Shown one piece after another: positions 1-12,492 of a stretch of 64,000 bases of DNA. A program made the translations under genes and the position numbers. The notes beneath the pieces were generated by a model. That model was not told the DNA's origin. It did not search any database and saw only the letters and a program-made list of their open reading frames with translations. Location of the stretch: the NCBI GenBank assembly GCA_021234155.1, contig JAJEKV010000073.1:620213-684212 (forward strand), in the 5' to 3' direction. The DNA comes from Isoetes taiwanensis. Lineage: Eukaryota > Streptophyta > Lycopodiopsida > Isoetales > Isoetaceae. Numbering within the stretch: position 1 is the first letter of the stretch; every line of letters begins with the position of its first letter.

Positions 1-1016
1 GCCTACCATAGTCCCATTGTTTTTATCTTTGTTTAAGGTCCATACTGACTAATCTTGCATGCACTCCACACGGCACGCAAAGTGGAGGGACACGCGATAG
101 GCTTTTAAGTTCTACCACATCGATCATCGAGATAACCTCGAAGAATTAACTCCCAAAAAAATAAACATACATTGGCAAGGTTTGAACCCATCACCAAATG
201 CACATTTATTTTGGCGCATTACTAGCCTATACCAACTCACCACATCCGCTGGGCAAAAACGCTTGCTCCATGCACACTTTGTAGGCGTGGATTTAATCCC
301 GCCTTTAGGAAGTTCAGGGTCCTAGGGGCAACTTGTGGGATGGCTTTAGCCCTCACCATCCTAGTGCCACCCTACCATAGTCCCATTGTTTTTATTCCTT
401 TGTTTAAGGTCCATACCAGACTAATCTTGCATGCACTAGCCAGTTTATCCCACCTCCTTGCCGCAAAGTGGAGACACACGATAGGCTTTTAAGTTCTACT
501 TAATGCTGGGGATCACTCCCAAGAATTCAACTCCCAAAGATAAACATACATTGGTAAGGGTTTGAAACCTACGACCAAATGCACATTTATTTTGGCATTA
601 CTAGGCCTATACTAACTCACCACACATCCGTTGGGCAAACTTTTGCCTTACATGCACACTTTGTGGTAAGTGTGATCAATCCCGCCCTTAGGGAAGTCTA
701 GTCCCAGGGGCAACTCTAGGCTGGCTTTTAGCCTCACCATCCTAGTGCCACCTACCATAGTCCCATTGTTTTTATTCCTTTGTTTAAGGTCCATACTAGA
801 CTAATCTTGCAGAGATCATTAGTTTATCCACTACCAGTGCACCCAAAGTGGAGGACACGATAGGCTTTTAAGTTCTACCACGCTTGTGATCATCAATGAG
901 CAACTCAAAGAACTAACCCCAAAGATAAACATACATTGGCAAGGTTTGAACCCATGACCAAATGCACATTTATTTTGGCATTACTAGGCCTATACCAACT
1001 CACCACACATCTGTTG
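1..1016. repeat. Tandem repeat, about 375-bp monomer, 2.7 copies
   Basis: The phrase CCTACCATAGTCCCATTG recurs at 2, 371 and 751, giving periods of about 369 and 380 bp. The rest of each monomer follows in the same order: TTTAAGGTCCATAC, then GATAGGCTTTTAAGTTC, then AAACATACATTGG, then ACCAACTCACCACA. The third monomer stops near 1016, exactly where homology to the inverted repeat partner at 16914 begins. The copies differ by many small indels, so the array is old. The left edge is open because the window starts inside a monomer. No coding capacity is apparent. Confidence 0.85.
941..1010 (-). other. tRNA-derived SINE-like module inside the tandem monomer
   Basis: Read on the minus strand, each tandem monomer contains GTGAGTTGGTATAGGCC followed about 35 bases later by CATGGGTTCAAACC. 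These resemble a tRNA D-arm (A box) and T-arm (B box, GGTTCAAACC against consensus GGTTCGANTCC), at tRNA-like spacing. Equivalent but more degraded modules lie at 179-240 and 557-620. No anticodon arm or acceptor stem is recognisable, so this is not a functional tRNA. It is best read as the head of a tRNA-derived SINE that was amplified in tandem with its flank. The assignment is inferred from box spacing only. Confidence 0.45.
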
Positions 1017-1685
1017 GAAATTTGCCCTTTCACACTAAATAAGCAGCTCAAACATGCACAAAAATAGCATTTCAAATACAATACAACACCAGAATCATAG
1101 TTCCAACTGTTGCGAGAATACCCTCCCGCAATATGAAACGAATTGTGCAAACATAATAGAGTGGCTTTTTGTTTTTTTATGCTCTTCTAATTCTGGGGAG
1201 GGTGGCCATTGGCTACTCACTTAAGCACATAAATGGAATGGCAGTCATGTACGCATCTCAAATGCTATGCATGTTATATGGCAGCTTAATAATTTAAGAA
1301 TATCTTCCAATAAACTATTAACAAATTAGAGTGGCTTTTTGAAGACTTTGTACAAATGTGTTACCCAGTGGTTCTGCATTCCTCGAGGCTATCCATGCCC
1401 AGAACCAAAAGGATATTTTCAGTGTGTAAGTGATGTTTCTACCTTTGATCACATCTACTATTGTGGAAATTAGAAGAAATTCCAAGTTCGTTATGCGCCC
1501 TGCACAACATCTATTTGATCTATTTACATACATCTCCATTCTTTTTTTTTTGAAAGATTCATCAAAAGCAAGTAAATAAAGTATCTCTTATGTAGATGGA
1601 TTTCATTTAAATATTTGCTTCTCATTTATATATGTGTCCTTTGTAAGATTCATTTGTCTCTGACATAATCCTTAAAGTTAGAATG

Positions 1686-3020
1686 TTTTTTTTTTTTTTT
1701 GTTGAAGGCAAGTTTTATTTATAATATAATGAATGGTAATAAAACCTTATTTAAGACCCTAACCGGCCAAATGGAAGAATTATGCCCAAAACAGCTAGGA
1801 TGGCATTTAGTACAATACAAAAAGCGTTTCATTACCCACATATGAACTCCGCTCAACTTTTCCTCCAATGGCAAGAGACACACAGAGGACCATCAACAAG
1901 TTCTTGTATTCAAGACTAAAGCAAGAGGTCTTCCTCTCACGCTTAGGAAGTAAGTACCATGTATATAGGACTTTCACTTTCTTGAATTTTTATATATTAT
2001 CCCAATGCCATAGCTATTTGTTGTCCTTGAGACCGACGGAAGATTACATAAATACAGATGCCAAAGCTCAATATCCAAAACCAATATCAGCTTATCTTCA
2101 TACCGACCAGAATAGGAGATACCGCTAATCTGAATCAAGAAACACCTAAAGATCATCCTCGAAGATATAGTGTAAAGGGTAATGGCTGTAATGCTTTCCA
2201 TACCACAAGTTAATCCTGGCCCAAATCAAACTATCTCAAGGTACTATAGTGGGCACCGAACCTTTCCAACTGTGACTAAGGGAGATTAGTCTTCGGCCCT
2301 TCTCTCAAAATAGTGATGGATCGCCTCAACGGGTGGTCTCCGCCGCCTATCAATCGGCCAATTATACTTACATGGGTTCTGATGCATATGCGCCAATCAC
2401 CCATTGAGCCATTCCAAGTCTCCTGGCTCCTGAAATGCCTGCTTGGTTCTATTTCATGTGTCGTAACCATACCGATGTTGCATTAGATACGAAACCTCCC
2501 TAGCTGTGATAGGGAAAGCACAAGTACAATGAGCAAGGTAATATACGTACTCAAAGGCACGTGAGATCCAACACAAGAACCACCTCTCAAAACAACTCGC
2601 TTGCAATCTTGCTAGAATCAAAGCCTCGGCAAAGCAACATGTAAGCCAGTGGAAAAGAGTGACTAAGATCTTTCGAGAATGGGTAGCCTACAAAGTGGAT
2701 GCAGGCCCCATTCCCAATCGATCTACTAACTCGCTTTCACAAGCCGAAAGAACATACCACAAGCCTGCCATCTTACCAAACAAGACCTCCCGACATCACG
2801 GCATCTATGCCCGCCATACTCCAAGCTTCCAGTAGGAACTCCGCCTGATCCACCATTTGGCAGCACCAAGAACCAAATAATTCCCAGCCTACCTTTGCTT
2901 AGAGATGACAGTCACCCCCCCCGCACCCCTCCGGCCTCCCTTCCGTAGGTGGTCATCGATCTTCAAGAAACGGAGGCGGCCATAGCCGCCGCCTCAACCC
3001 GCCACACGCCCACATCGTGA
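1686..3020 (-). mobile_element. 5'-truncated L1-type LINE with 19-bp target duplication
   Basis: The insertion begins with an 18-base T tract (poly-A tail of a minus-strand element). On the minus strand the tail is preceded by ATAAATAAAACTTGCCTTC, the usual 3' end of plant LINEs. AATCC(T/C)TAAAGTTAGAATG flanks it at 1667-1685 and 3021-3039, differing at one base of 19. The inverted-repeat partner near 16240-16260 has one uninterrupted copy of this target, so the empty site is present in the same window. The 1,335 bp contain no intact frame; the GC-richer end (2880-3010) is the internal, 5'-truncated end. It inserted after the inverted repeat formed. Confidence 0.88.
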
Positions 3021-3039
3021 AATCCCTAAAGTTAGAATG

Positions 3040-5545
3040 TCCTGTAATACCTTATAAATGTAATCTTATAGTGTCGTCACTATTTATTTACATTTGAAAT
3101 CTTTAACCAAATAGAATTCGACAATATTCAATTTCTCAAAACTACAATTCTTCTTTCTTTGCTCCCATTTTACCAAGCAACACACTAGAAATTTTCCTTG
3201 CTCCCATTTTACCAAACATGGTGTTGGAATTAATTTTTGCTTTCACATTTACCATCATAAAGCAATGCACATCCTTGTCATGTGAAATTACATTTGCTCA
3301 CGGTTAAGCGTTTTAATTATACACAAGAAAGTAATACACGGAATTCGATGTCTTACAAAATGGGCATTGGCATTATGGAGAACTTCAAAGCATTTAACAT
3401 TATTTCTGCAATGTTCTCTAGTACAATTAATGGTTAACAATGCACAGTGAATGTGTAGTTATATATCTTTGATCTATAAATTGTACATACATCTTTATTT
3501 TCTATGTTGAAGGATTCATCTCGTATATGGTGTAATGGAAATAGTCCACTCTTAGTGTATATATAACATTAAATAATTTTCATATTGCCTTGTGCTTCTC
3601 TCTTGCCTTCCATTCTATCATACACACTCCTCTTGTTTATGTTCTTTGATTTCACTATTTATAAACTTCAAAACAAGATGATGCACCCCAAGATTTTACT
3701 AAATACTAAAAATAGAGACGTGTATCAAAATAAGGCACTAAAAAACAAAGTGCCTCCTACTTTTTTGCTTCTCAATAGTTCCTAAATGACAATGGCAGTT
3801 CCATTTGAATGCCAAAACTATTGTTACATTGCTCTATACTTGGTATTTCTATCAACACTAATGTGTTATCACTATACCAATATAGATAACACGATCGACC
3901 ACCCTCCGGCTTTGTATCAAGTCAACAGATTAACCGCTAAATATACTATCTCAAATTGAAAATAAGGATTTCATTCCAACATAATAGAAGCAACCAGAAT
4001 TACAACAAATGAAAATGGAACAAAGGATACATTCATTTTGTGGTCATCCCCACATGCTTAAGTGTGTAACGTTTGAAAGATCTGGGGCACATGTTTAGTT
4101 GTTGCCAGATAATCTAGACAAAACTACACCACTATTTACGGTCCGGATTCGGGAGAGTTTGGGGATAGTCCTCCGTAAGAACCCTTTTATCCTGCAAACA
4201 ACTCCTCAATGGAGAGGAAGTGTCACGCGGGCTTTGTAATACAAGATTGAGTGAAGAAAACAAGACAACAACTGATAAGAAACTATAGATCTATTGAAGG
4301 ATCAATGAGGATACATGAAAAGCTCCATAAAGAGTTGAGACAACAAAAAATGCCTGAACTTGTCAAAAGATCTAAGTCTAATCTTCTAGTATATATAGTA
4401 CAATGGCCTCTACCCAAAATAGCAAAGGACCTGCCGGTTGTGAATCTTCGGTTACCTAATCCCATGATCCCTGCCATGGCTCGTGGAATCATTATGGCAG
4501 GCCGTGTATTCCTTATGCCATGGAGTCGCATGGTCTCTTCTTCTTGGTTGGTGTCACCTTAGCTGCTGACGTGGATGCCTGCCCTTTACCCTTCGGCGTA
4601 GGAGACTAACACTCCCCCCCACCAAAGAACACTCAGAGGAGAGAAAAATAGGAACAGTTTTTTTATGAAGGAAAATTTGCAAGCTCACCTGCATCATCTT
4701 GGTGACTATGGGGCCGAACTTGATTGTGGTACTCAACAACTAGTTTTTGGCATTGTTGGAGGGCATTAGGATTGTTCTGTCCAAGAGCTGGAGTGGCATC
4801 AAATGAGAAACCCTGTTCTCACCATGTCTTCAAGAGCTTGGTGAGCAGGAGGGGGCACAAACTGGCATTCCATCATCAGAAGAGTCTCAAGCCCAAAGGC
4901 ACTGACGTTGACATTAGGGTTGCAATGAGAAATTGGACGCTTCCTATTCAAGAGCTCGTGAGAATGCAACGAAGTGCAGCGGAGAATCCAGCTTGACGAT
5001 GAACAGAGGGGTCGGGAGAAGTAGCAGCCCATGTCGAGGATTGAGTAAGTCATGCAACAACATTTGCTGGTATCTTCCAGGTCGTCTCATGCGAGATGTA
5101 GATCCAATTGGTGGTGGTGTTTAGGGTGTCAGTATCCTTCCACATATTTCTCCAGACAAAGCGTGGATCCCATCGAAGATCCATCGTGATGTGCATGGGA
5201 GTCCACTGTCCATGTCCAAAAAGAGAAATGCCAGTCCGTGGTGAGGGACTCACGCCGTGGAGGGGCGCCAAGTGAAGCATAAGGACTGGGTTATGGAGAA
5301 GGATGCATCCGCTCGTTTTGGGGCTGAACACGGAATTTGTGACCAGGCAGAATCCAACTGTTTGCACAGCGTATCCCAATCTTGTGGTGGCATTAGTGTC
5401 TCAAGAGGAGACGGTTCCAAGTCCAAGGAGATGACTTTATTTTCCAGATATGTCGGAGACTATTCAAAGTGCCAACATACTGGAGGAATAATTGTGCATA
5501 GCCGATGCCATAATCATGCTGTAAGTGGCACAAGGCCCCCAAAAA
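3040..5545. other. Left-arm intergenic sequence with an LTR/promoter-like patch, no gene recognised
   Basis: This is the remainder of the left inverted-repeat arm. Near 4385-4405 lies TATATATAGTACAATGG; the same patch (TTTTGGG, AGGCCATTGTAC, TATATATAC) recurs at 9290-9315 and, more diverged, at 13125-13155. Three copies of one TATA-bearing segment suggest a decayed LTR or dispersed promoter-like repeat. GC-richer sequence at 4560-5545 has several short frames, none matching a family I recognise and none shared intact by the other arm. Confidence 0.4.
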
Positions 5546-5849
5546 CAAATCAATACTAGTTTTTCACGACAGTTTTTTTATGAAACTACTAAAGTGATAT
5601 TACTAAGTGGGTTAATGTATTGAATAACCACCGCTAGTTATGCAGTGAGTTTTTTACTTATGTTTTATTATTCTAGTTTGTTAACATTGTTCACCTTCAT
5701 GGTTTTTCATGGTAGTTTGTTTGTTTGGTTAATAATAGTGCTTTGTTACCGTGTTTTAAATATGTGGTACATTAATAATTTAGGACATAAACTATTAGCG
5801 ATATTTCTTTTAATTGAATGTGCAAAAATAAGTTGTCTACCTCCGTAAT
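5546..5849. other. AT-rich spacer without recognisable genes
   Basis: The sequence between the end of the left inverted-repeat arm and the GC-rich LINE remnant is AT-rich. I see no repeat, RNA gene or protein family in it. Its only open frames are short and hydrophobic, as expected by chance in T-rich DNA. Confidence 0.5.
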
Positions 5850-6824
5850 AATCGCTGCATAACCTACTTGTGGGTCCGAGTGCACCACCGATGGAGATCC
5901 TCTCTTCCTAGCCGCCATTTCTACGTAGAGTCCTTCTATCACAAATGCAATTCGGAGGTGGATGTGATGCAAGGACCAGATGTCGATCTATATGATGACA
6001 TACAAGACCACAGCTGAGGCGTAGTCATTTTGAGACTTCAATGCGCCGGACAGGGGTGGAACAGCCATGCACCGACCCTCATGGAGACGGTCAGCCAAGG
6101 GTCCCGCAGAGGGCAAATTTGCCCATGGCACTCGGGATGATGTGTCACTCCTTCGGCATAAATTGTTCCCATGTGCTGTGATTCTTTGACCGCTCTGCTA
6201 TGCAATGGCCTACCACAATGGTCCCTCCTCTCTTCCCATGGGTACACTTGCGTACAGACAATCACGCCACAAGGAACTAGTGTCGTGGATTATATCATAG
6301 TGGCTGCCATGATGTACACCTTGTCACCCATTTCTCACGCCGGGCACGACACGAGGAGGCCGACACCCGATCACCTCCCACTCTATGTGAAGCTGGTCCG
6401 GGGCCAGGCCGTGCTACTGCCAAGAGCAGCACCTGCCGACCTCGATTGCGGCTGGATTATGAGCAGCGAGGGTTACGCTAGCATGCTCGGGCAGGCTCCT
6501 CCCGGCTCAAGGCCCACACACTGGAGCAGCAAACCGACCAGCTGGTTGAGCTCCTCGTAATGTAAGCGCGTATATGTGCTTTGGGATACCTCCCCCACGC
6601 CAGACCGAGGTCGCAACCTTTCCGCATAATGTATGGTTTGATGCGTTATGTAAGGAACGCAAACGCCAAGACCCGGCCTCATCGTGGATCGTGACACGAG
6701 TCGTGCCACCGTACCATTACCGCACCTTCCTTAAGGAAAACAAAGGCAAGGTACCTCGGCAAGGCAGGCACCAAGGAGAAATGTTCTACCACTAGACGCC
6801 CACCAGAACTTTCCTCGGGCGCAG

Positions 6825-6828
<4 letters not shown>

Positions 6829-6902
<74 letters not shown>
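6829..6902. repeat. (CT)37 microsatellite
   Basis: An uninterrupted CT dinucleotide run of 74 bp lies inside the decayed LINE. It generates spurious long Arg-Glu or Ser-Leu frames on either strand that should not be taken as proteins. Confidence 0.98.
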
Positions 6903-6905
<3 letters not shown>

Positions 6906-7732
6906 TCGAATGACCTCGAGCAGTGCGTAAAGCCTTCTTGGCACAAGCTCCCTGGGGTAAAGTCCATACTATACTGCATCCCACTCCAGGAGACAAGTTT
7001 TCTACCCTTCAACGGCCGCATTGGAACGCCATATCATTTACTCTCGTAAGGTGGTCGCTTATGGTGATACACGCTGCTCCAATCTTGCTTTACATGGCGA
7101 TGGGTCCTCAACGAACGTACCAAAAGCTCACTGAAGGACAAGCAAGCCTGCTGGTTCTCATGTCAGAGCATGTGCAAACAGATGCGTATACAAGTTTTCA
7201 GACAAAGAAAGATCACAAGGCACTTAAGTTGTACCTAGATGTTACCTTCCTTTCGCAAGCCCGGGATGTAGATGCCCGGACGATGTTGTCGGGCACACCA
7301 TCAAGAGTGTCAATCCCGTAGCTCACGAGAGTAAACACATCTTCAAGATTTGTACACCCGCCTGCCCATGAAGAAGCCGCAGACTTATAGCTTCCATCGT
7401 GACGGGTGCACATCGCCTCCAAGATGGAGATGTGACGTTAGCTCCTGGAAGCACGAGAGCAAAGGCTTTATTTCGCTTGCTGCCACCAGGCTTCATTGAG
7501 GATGAATGTCATGCCCCTCCAGACCGCTTCTCATTTGCCCATATCGAGAGCGATATGTCTGGACATTAGTGCTTGGCCACCGCTGTATGAGTTAATACTC
7601 ACGGCTGGTTTGTTGGGGTCATACCTGTGGAGGTTATGGATGCACCTGACCTGGCTTGTGTCCTCCGGACGGTATTGAACTCCGTCTCTACACAATTGTA
7701 ATACAAAGATGTGCTGTGCGCACTCTATTATC

Positions 7733-7785
7733 AAGGTTTTTCTCGAAAACCCTCTGTGGGTTTTTAATCCCCGCTGGGCAGAATA
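7733..7785 (+). other. LINE 3'-UTR stem-loop (GGTTTT/GAAAACC core)
   Basis: AAGGTTTTTCTCGAAAACCC folds into a short hairpin and is followed by GTGGGTTTTTAATCCCC. The same core occurs in the three nested stem-loops at 41713-41798, 42025-42107 and 42623-42702, and in degraded form near 15790-15815. Its place close to the 3' end of the LINE suggests a 3'-UTR structure. Outer pairing here (TATT with AATA) is weak. Confidence 0.5.
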
Positions 7786-7880
7786 CGCTTGTTGCTCTCT
7801 TTTTTGTTTGGGTCCCATAGGCCAGTCGGTCTCCGTGGACACTAAAAACTCTATTCTATTATATTCTATTCTTATAATTT

Positions 7881-9065
7881 TAAATCAAGAGGATTGGGGC
7901 AAGAGCAAAAAGTACTCTACTAAAAAGAATCATTGCATTTTTTCCTCTCGACCTTAGCTTGTACCTTCCGGTTCGCATTTCAACAAGTTCCCATGGACCT
8001 TCTTCCTAAAGAATATTCTGATTTTTCTTCTTCCAGATTTGGAAACCAGAACCACTTTTGTGAACTTCAACTTCACTCAGTAGGGAGGCTCCAAATTTTG
8101 TTGATATAATGAATTCTGAAATCTAGAATACTTGCTTTGATAACAACCGTTGAGAAATTAATTTTAACTTGTGCACCTTTGCTTGCAATAGAATTTTACC
8201 TTACACAATGTCAATTGCTAAGGTTGAATATTGCTCACTAGCCTTGGCATCAACGGACGCAAACAGCCTGATTCACGTAGTGCATTTCACCTAATGCATC
8301 AGAAAGGGCCTTTATTTACACTCCCGATATATTGGTGCCAGACGAAAACAACCTTATTCAACGTTGTTTACATGAACCAGCCCTATGTCAGCACAATCCG
8401 ACCAATTTTCTCAACTGCTTCTTATATTCGATTTGATCTCTCTACTGAGATGGTGAGATTCCTGCATCTTTCTAAATTTGAATGATACTGTTTTGCCTCC
8501 AACTAAGTTGCATCATGAAACAAACAATGGTCATGAAAAAATCGTAGACCATTGAATAACGTGTTTTTCCTCTTCAATGCTTTCTTTAACCTAGGGATTT
8601 GCCATGATATGACTTAAAAAAATCTGCATCACAACATCACAACAAATTGTATCACAACATGTGTACAAGCCAAGGATGAAAAAAACAAACATGTGGGAAA
8701 GCAATCAAATTATTTGGAGGAAAAATGAACACATAAGACATATTGCAATAATGACCAAAGAACCCCTCCCCAAATTACCACATTACTCTATATAACCAAG
8801 CTTTTAGCTGGTCTTGCACCAATTATGTGTCAAACTCATCAATACCCTTGCATAAGAACTGATGAAATAAGAAGATTTAGACTTCCCTCGCAAAAAGTGA
8901 CAAAGAACAAAAAGGTCACAATAGCACTGGCAAAGGACATCCGCACCCAAGAAACAACATTCTTTAGTCTCATTTTTTTTACTTCTTTAAAAAATAATCA
9001 TTTGATCATACACCGATTAAGTTCAGTGTGATTGTTAGTCTCGTGCCCCAAAGCATAGGACTATT
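7881..9065. other. Gene-free AT-rich stretch
   Basis: Between the LINE tail and the promoter-like repeat near 9100 I see no family, no RNA gene and no flanked insertion. Several 60-85 codon frames exist (for example 8231-8485 and 8825-9031). They have no recognisable domain and are compatible with chance. Confidence 0.5.
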
Positions 9066-9495
9066 CCATGTACGTAAAGAGCCGGCGGGTGAGGCAAGTA
9101 TCCATGTCGCAATGGCGTATGCCAACCAAGAAGAAGAGACCACGCGATCTACGTAAAGACAGAAACTAAGGTCTGCTTAACTTTCAAAGGCTAATTATTA
9201 TGGCAATAATGATTACAAGAATCATGGCAGGGATCACAAAATTAGGTAACCGAAGATTCACAAACGGCAGATCCTTTGCTATTTTGGGCAGAGGCCATTG
9301 TACTATATATACAAGAAGACTAGTCTTATTCATGTATTCTCCTTGATCCTTCAATAGATCCATATTCCATCAAATAAGCGTCTTGTTTTCTTTCTACTCA
9401 ATCTTGAAGCCAAAAGCCCGTGACGCTTTGTTCTGCATTGAGGAGTGGCCTGCTCCGACACAAGGGTTCTCGCCAGCAGGACCCGACCTTTTAAA
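9066..9495 (+). repeat. Third copy of the LTR/promoter-like repeat
   Basis: CCAACCAAGAAGAAGAGACC, ATCATGGCAGGGATCA, TTAGGTAACCGAAGATTCAC, GGCCATTGTACTATATATAC and TTGATCCTTCAATAGATC occur here in the order seen in the reverse complement of 4240-4560 and, more diverged, at 13000-13340. TATATATAC near 9305 is a credible TATA element. No terminal TG...CA, primer-binding site or flanking duplication could be fixed, so whether this is an LTR is open. Confidence 0.5.
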
Positions 9496-11099
9496 CTCTC
9501 ACAAATCCGAACCCTAAACATTGTTACCGATTGCCGGGTCCTATTCTCCCTACTTTTCCAATATCTTTTCATTTCACCTAAGATGAGCCTTGAACTAAAT
9601 CTGTGTCAGCTCGTCTCACCGCGATCAAAGAATCTAAGTGAGATGTCCATTAATCACTATGGTGAAATAGATAATCAAGGTGGCTGTCCACCTGCTCTAA
9701 TTCAGTTCCACCTACCCATGGAAGCCCTTTCACTAGCATATCAAACCGCTATAATTGTTTCAACCCCATTTGCCTTTGTCCGACCACGACGACTCCACCA
9801 TACTTTCTGCATCGGAAAAAAGTACTATGGTCATATTCCATCAATGCCCACCGTATCCTCAACCGGAATTTCATCATAACAAGGGATATTCTCAAGTCTG
9901 CTTTGGTCCCAAATATATCAATGAGTTCACATCCTCACCAACTCTATAACCTCCTATTAATGTTTACAACTTTGGCGATTTGATACCGACTGGTGATGGA
10001 TGCCGTGATCATTCCAACTCGATGTAAAGAAGACCGCCACGACGATGGTCCCTCCAGTTTTCCAGCTGAGCCCCATCGCTATTACAGAGATCATCCACCT
10101 CTCTCATGCTCCATGTCCATCTTCAGTTCTATGCCACTCTCAGATATGTTTCTACCATTGCGCTATTTATTTTATCTCGGCCTAGATTTGAAGCTTCAAT
10201 ATCAAATCTTTGGCAACGCTAAGGCCAACAAAAGCCACTGGAAGCAAAATTGAGAGGACATGATAGGGGCTTTTCTCGCTCACTATGGCTCTCTGGATGA
10301 TGATCAACAATTGCTAAAACATTGAATGAACCGCAATGTTTAAATCCAAATTGAGATTTTATGGATCGCCTACTAATTCTGTGGGACAAACCAAAGAACA
10401 CCATGCAAAGCTCAAATCCCTGTCCTAGTTTCTAAGGCCTCCCTCCAAATGACACCATGACACAATACTTGTGTCTTAAATCTTGACTCGGGTTTTCATT
10501 GAGCTTGTCAATTACTTAGTCAATGTCTCCTTCCAGCAGAGAGTTCCCTCACGACTTATCTTTCATGCCTCCACTGCACCACACACAACCCTAAAGGACT
10601 CTCTACCTAGCTAGCACAACCGTGTCACCCTCCGGAATACATTCATGAATCTAACGTAATTCCACAAATGAAACCTCACCGCAAATGATGCAACATGTAC
10701 AATCATACCACGTAGAATTTATAATAGCAACCCCGCCCTTCCGATGTAAAATGGTTTTTCGTGCACAAGCCTCCTGTGATTTCCCTTCCTCATTTGATGG
10801 CTCACCGCCCTTCGTGATAAATTGAAGGAGCCATTATGGTACAAGATTTTGTTTGTCTTTGGCTGGTGACCCACCACGAAGAAAGAGCACCCTATGTGCC
10901 CTCACACTTCCGGGGCCGTCTACATTAAAGATATGTTCCTCATTTTCGCAAAGTCCAGCCAATGGCTTGGTGTCCCGCATGATTTATCCGGGTACACTCA
11001 CACGCTGCTTTTCAAGACCACCACTATCTTTCCTGACCTAACGTCAGGCCACGCCTCAATGAACATGCAGCTCACACCTCACCTCTAGAACAAGAGGTC
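9496..11099. other. Gene-free stretch inside the inverted-repeat spacer
   Basis: This is mixed-composition sequence with several short plus-strand frames (9445-9879, 9993-10253, 10853-11088). None shows a domain I recognise, none continues into a neighbour, and no splice-supported chain is evident. No flanking duplication or terminal repeat was found. Confidence 0.45.
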
Positions 11100-11551
11100 T
11101 CCACGTGTTCAAAACCACTTATAAATGGACAAGGGTAGCCTGCACAACTAGTCTCCTTAGTATGTCAAATTGAATACTCCTATATCTGGTAACAAAGTCA
11201 TCCCTCGACTTGGAACCGCCTCCTCTTGAGACACTATCGCCATACCACAAGATTGGATATGTCAGGCAAACAATGGACCGCCCTCGGTCAGCGATCTGCT
11301 ACCAGCCCCCAAAACGAGTGGATGCATCCTTCTCCATACCAGTCCTTATGCTTCACTTGGCGCCTCCACGGCACAGTCCTCAATGATTTGATCCAACATT
11401 CCTCTTTGGACATGGACATTGGAAGCTCATGCCGAAAGGGATCTCATGCACATCACGGTGGATCTGGATGGGATCCACGCTTTGTCCCATGTGGCAGCGT
11501 GGAAGGATATCGACACCGGACACCACCACCAATTGACCACATCCGCATGAG

Positions 11552-12171
11552 CAAAGGTTGTTAGGTACGCTTAGTACGGTATGGGCATTATACTTCATCA
11601 ACGACACACTGTGATGCATACCTCCCAGCCGAGTACCAACACGCTGAATCATGTGCTATCATTAACACGAAAACACGACTTTATGTACAATACATTAAGT
11701 ACTTTCCTCGTAATTTTTAGAACTATTATTTTTATATTGTAGCTGAAACAGTCATCAACCAGTATGAAGAAACTTCAAATCTTTAAATAATGAACCGGAA
11801 CAGTTTACCTTAGAAAATTCTAAGTATTTCTCAAAGCTTTCAATCCAAAATATGTCTATTTAAGAGTTATATTCTAGTCTCCAATTTGCTACCTACATAC
11901 AACAAATTTAAGTAACGTTGCTCATTTGTTGCATCCAAGCTATTAACTGCTGACTGTGATTTTTCCCGGCATGAATGCAAGCTATTAAAGTATTTAGGAG
12001 AAGGTTTGCCTCCTACCTATAACAAAAAAGGGAGAAAGGTGGGGTCTCAGCCCATCTCCATTCCGATTCAAATGGCTAGGTAAGATGAAAGAGGGGGAAA
12101 CGTAAGAGGTTTTGGGTTTTTATTTGCAAGAAGATTGATTGATTGTGTGTGTGTATGTGTGTGTGTGTGTG

Positions 12172-12238
<67 letters not shown>

Positions 12239-12492
12239 ACAAATTCCATAATTCCCATAATTTTCCCACGTCTAAGTCTCCTAATGTCATTTTACTAACT
12301 CTATTGGTCTAATGTCATTTTTAAACAGTTTTTTTATAAAGTATGTATCATACATACGTACGCTTAATATTACGTTATATGGTATTAATACAACAAGAAC
12401 TTAATTTGACCTGTCAACTTATAGGTATATAGTATGTATAGTATTGCGAGGAAGGTACGGACGGGCGTAAACGAAAATACGGGTGAACAACA
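11552..12492. mobile_element. 941-bp insertion flanked by a 9-bp direct repeat
   Basis: CCGCATGAG occurs at 11543-11551 and 12493-12501. The left arm at about 5085-5095 has only one corresponding CGCATGAG, so the 941 bp between were inserted. A 9-bp duplication suits Mutator-like elements, but the ends (CAAAGGTTGTTAGG on the left; GGGTGAACAACA on the right) do not form clear terminal inverted repeats. There is no coding capacity. It contains a GT microsatellite. Class is uncertain; that an insertion occurred is well supported. Confidence 0.65.
12144..12236. repeat. (GT)n microsatellite, about 93 bp
   Basis: The run is almost pure GT with a few interruptions (GTAT and GCGT near 12155-12180) inside the 941-bp insertion. 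It creates a meaningless Thr-His repeat frame on the minus strand. Confidence 0.97.

Larger units (their letters stand above)
1015..5545 (+). repeat. Left arm of large imperfect inverted repeat
   Basis: This segment reappears as reverse complement at about 11100-16914. Anchors: GGAAATTTGCCCTTTCACAC at 1015 pairs with 16914; the poly-purine/poly-T run near 1545 with 16380; TAGGAACTATTGAG-type sequence near 3780 with 13790; the GGGCTGCTACTTCTCCC region near 5030 with 12565; and the GGATCCATCGTGATGTGC region near 5180 with 11455. Order is strictly antiparallel. Compared with the right arm it carries one extra insertion (LINE at 1686-3020) and lacks two. Short open frames occur in it but none is conserved between the arms, so I call no gene here. 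Confidence 0.85.
5850..7880 (+). mobile_element. Heavily decayed GC-rich LINE (endonuclease to 3' end)
   Basis: ATGTCGATCTATATGATGA near 5972 and CTTCAATGCGCCGGACAG near 6030 match the endonuclease part of the better preserved LINE at 32135-32225, where the GDFNAPG motif is encoded. Near 6635 a frame gives WFDALCKERKRQ, matching the post-endonuclease linker at 32815. Near 7500-7640 comes a degraded C-terminal region shared with the copy at 15540-15690. The 3' end has TCTCGAAAACCC, GGGTTTTTAATCC, GGGTCCCATAGGCC and CTCCGTGG, then a CTATT-type tail at 7850-7880. All frames are broken. The 5' edge is approximate. Confidence 0.7.

Noticed and set aside
179-1010. Functional tRNA genes on the minus strand
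   Set aside because: Only A- and B-box-like segments are present; there is no acceptor stem or anticodon arm.
6679-7021. Two overlapping minus-strand frames with a long Arg-Glu repeat
   Set aside because: They are produced by the (CT)37 microsatellite and have no recognisable flanking domain.
12076-12258. Minus-strand Thr-His repeat protein
   Set aside because: It is the translation of a GT microsatellite.
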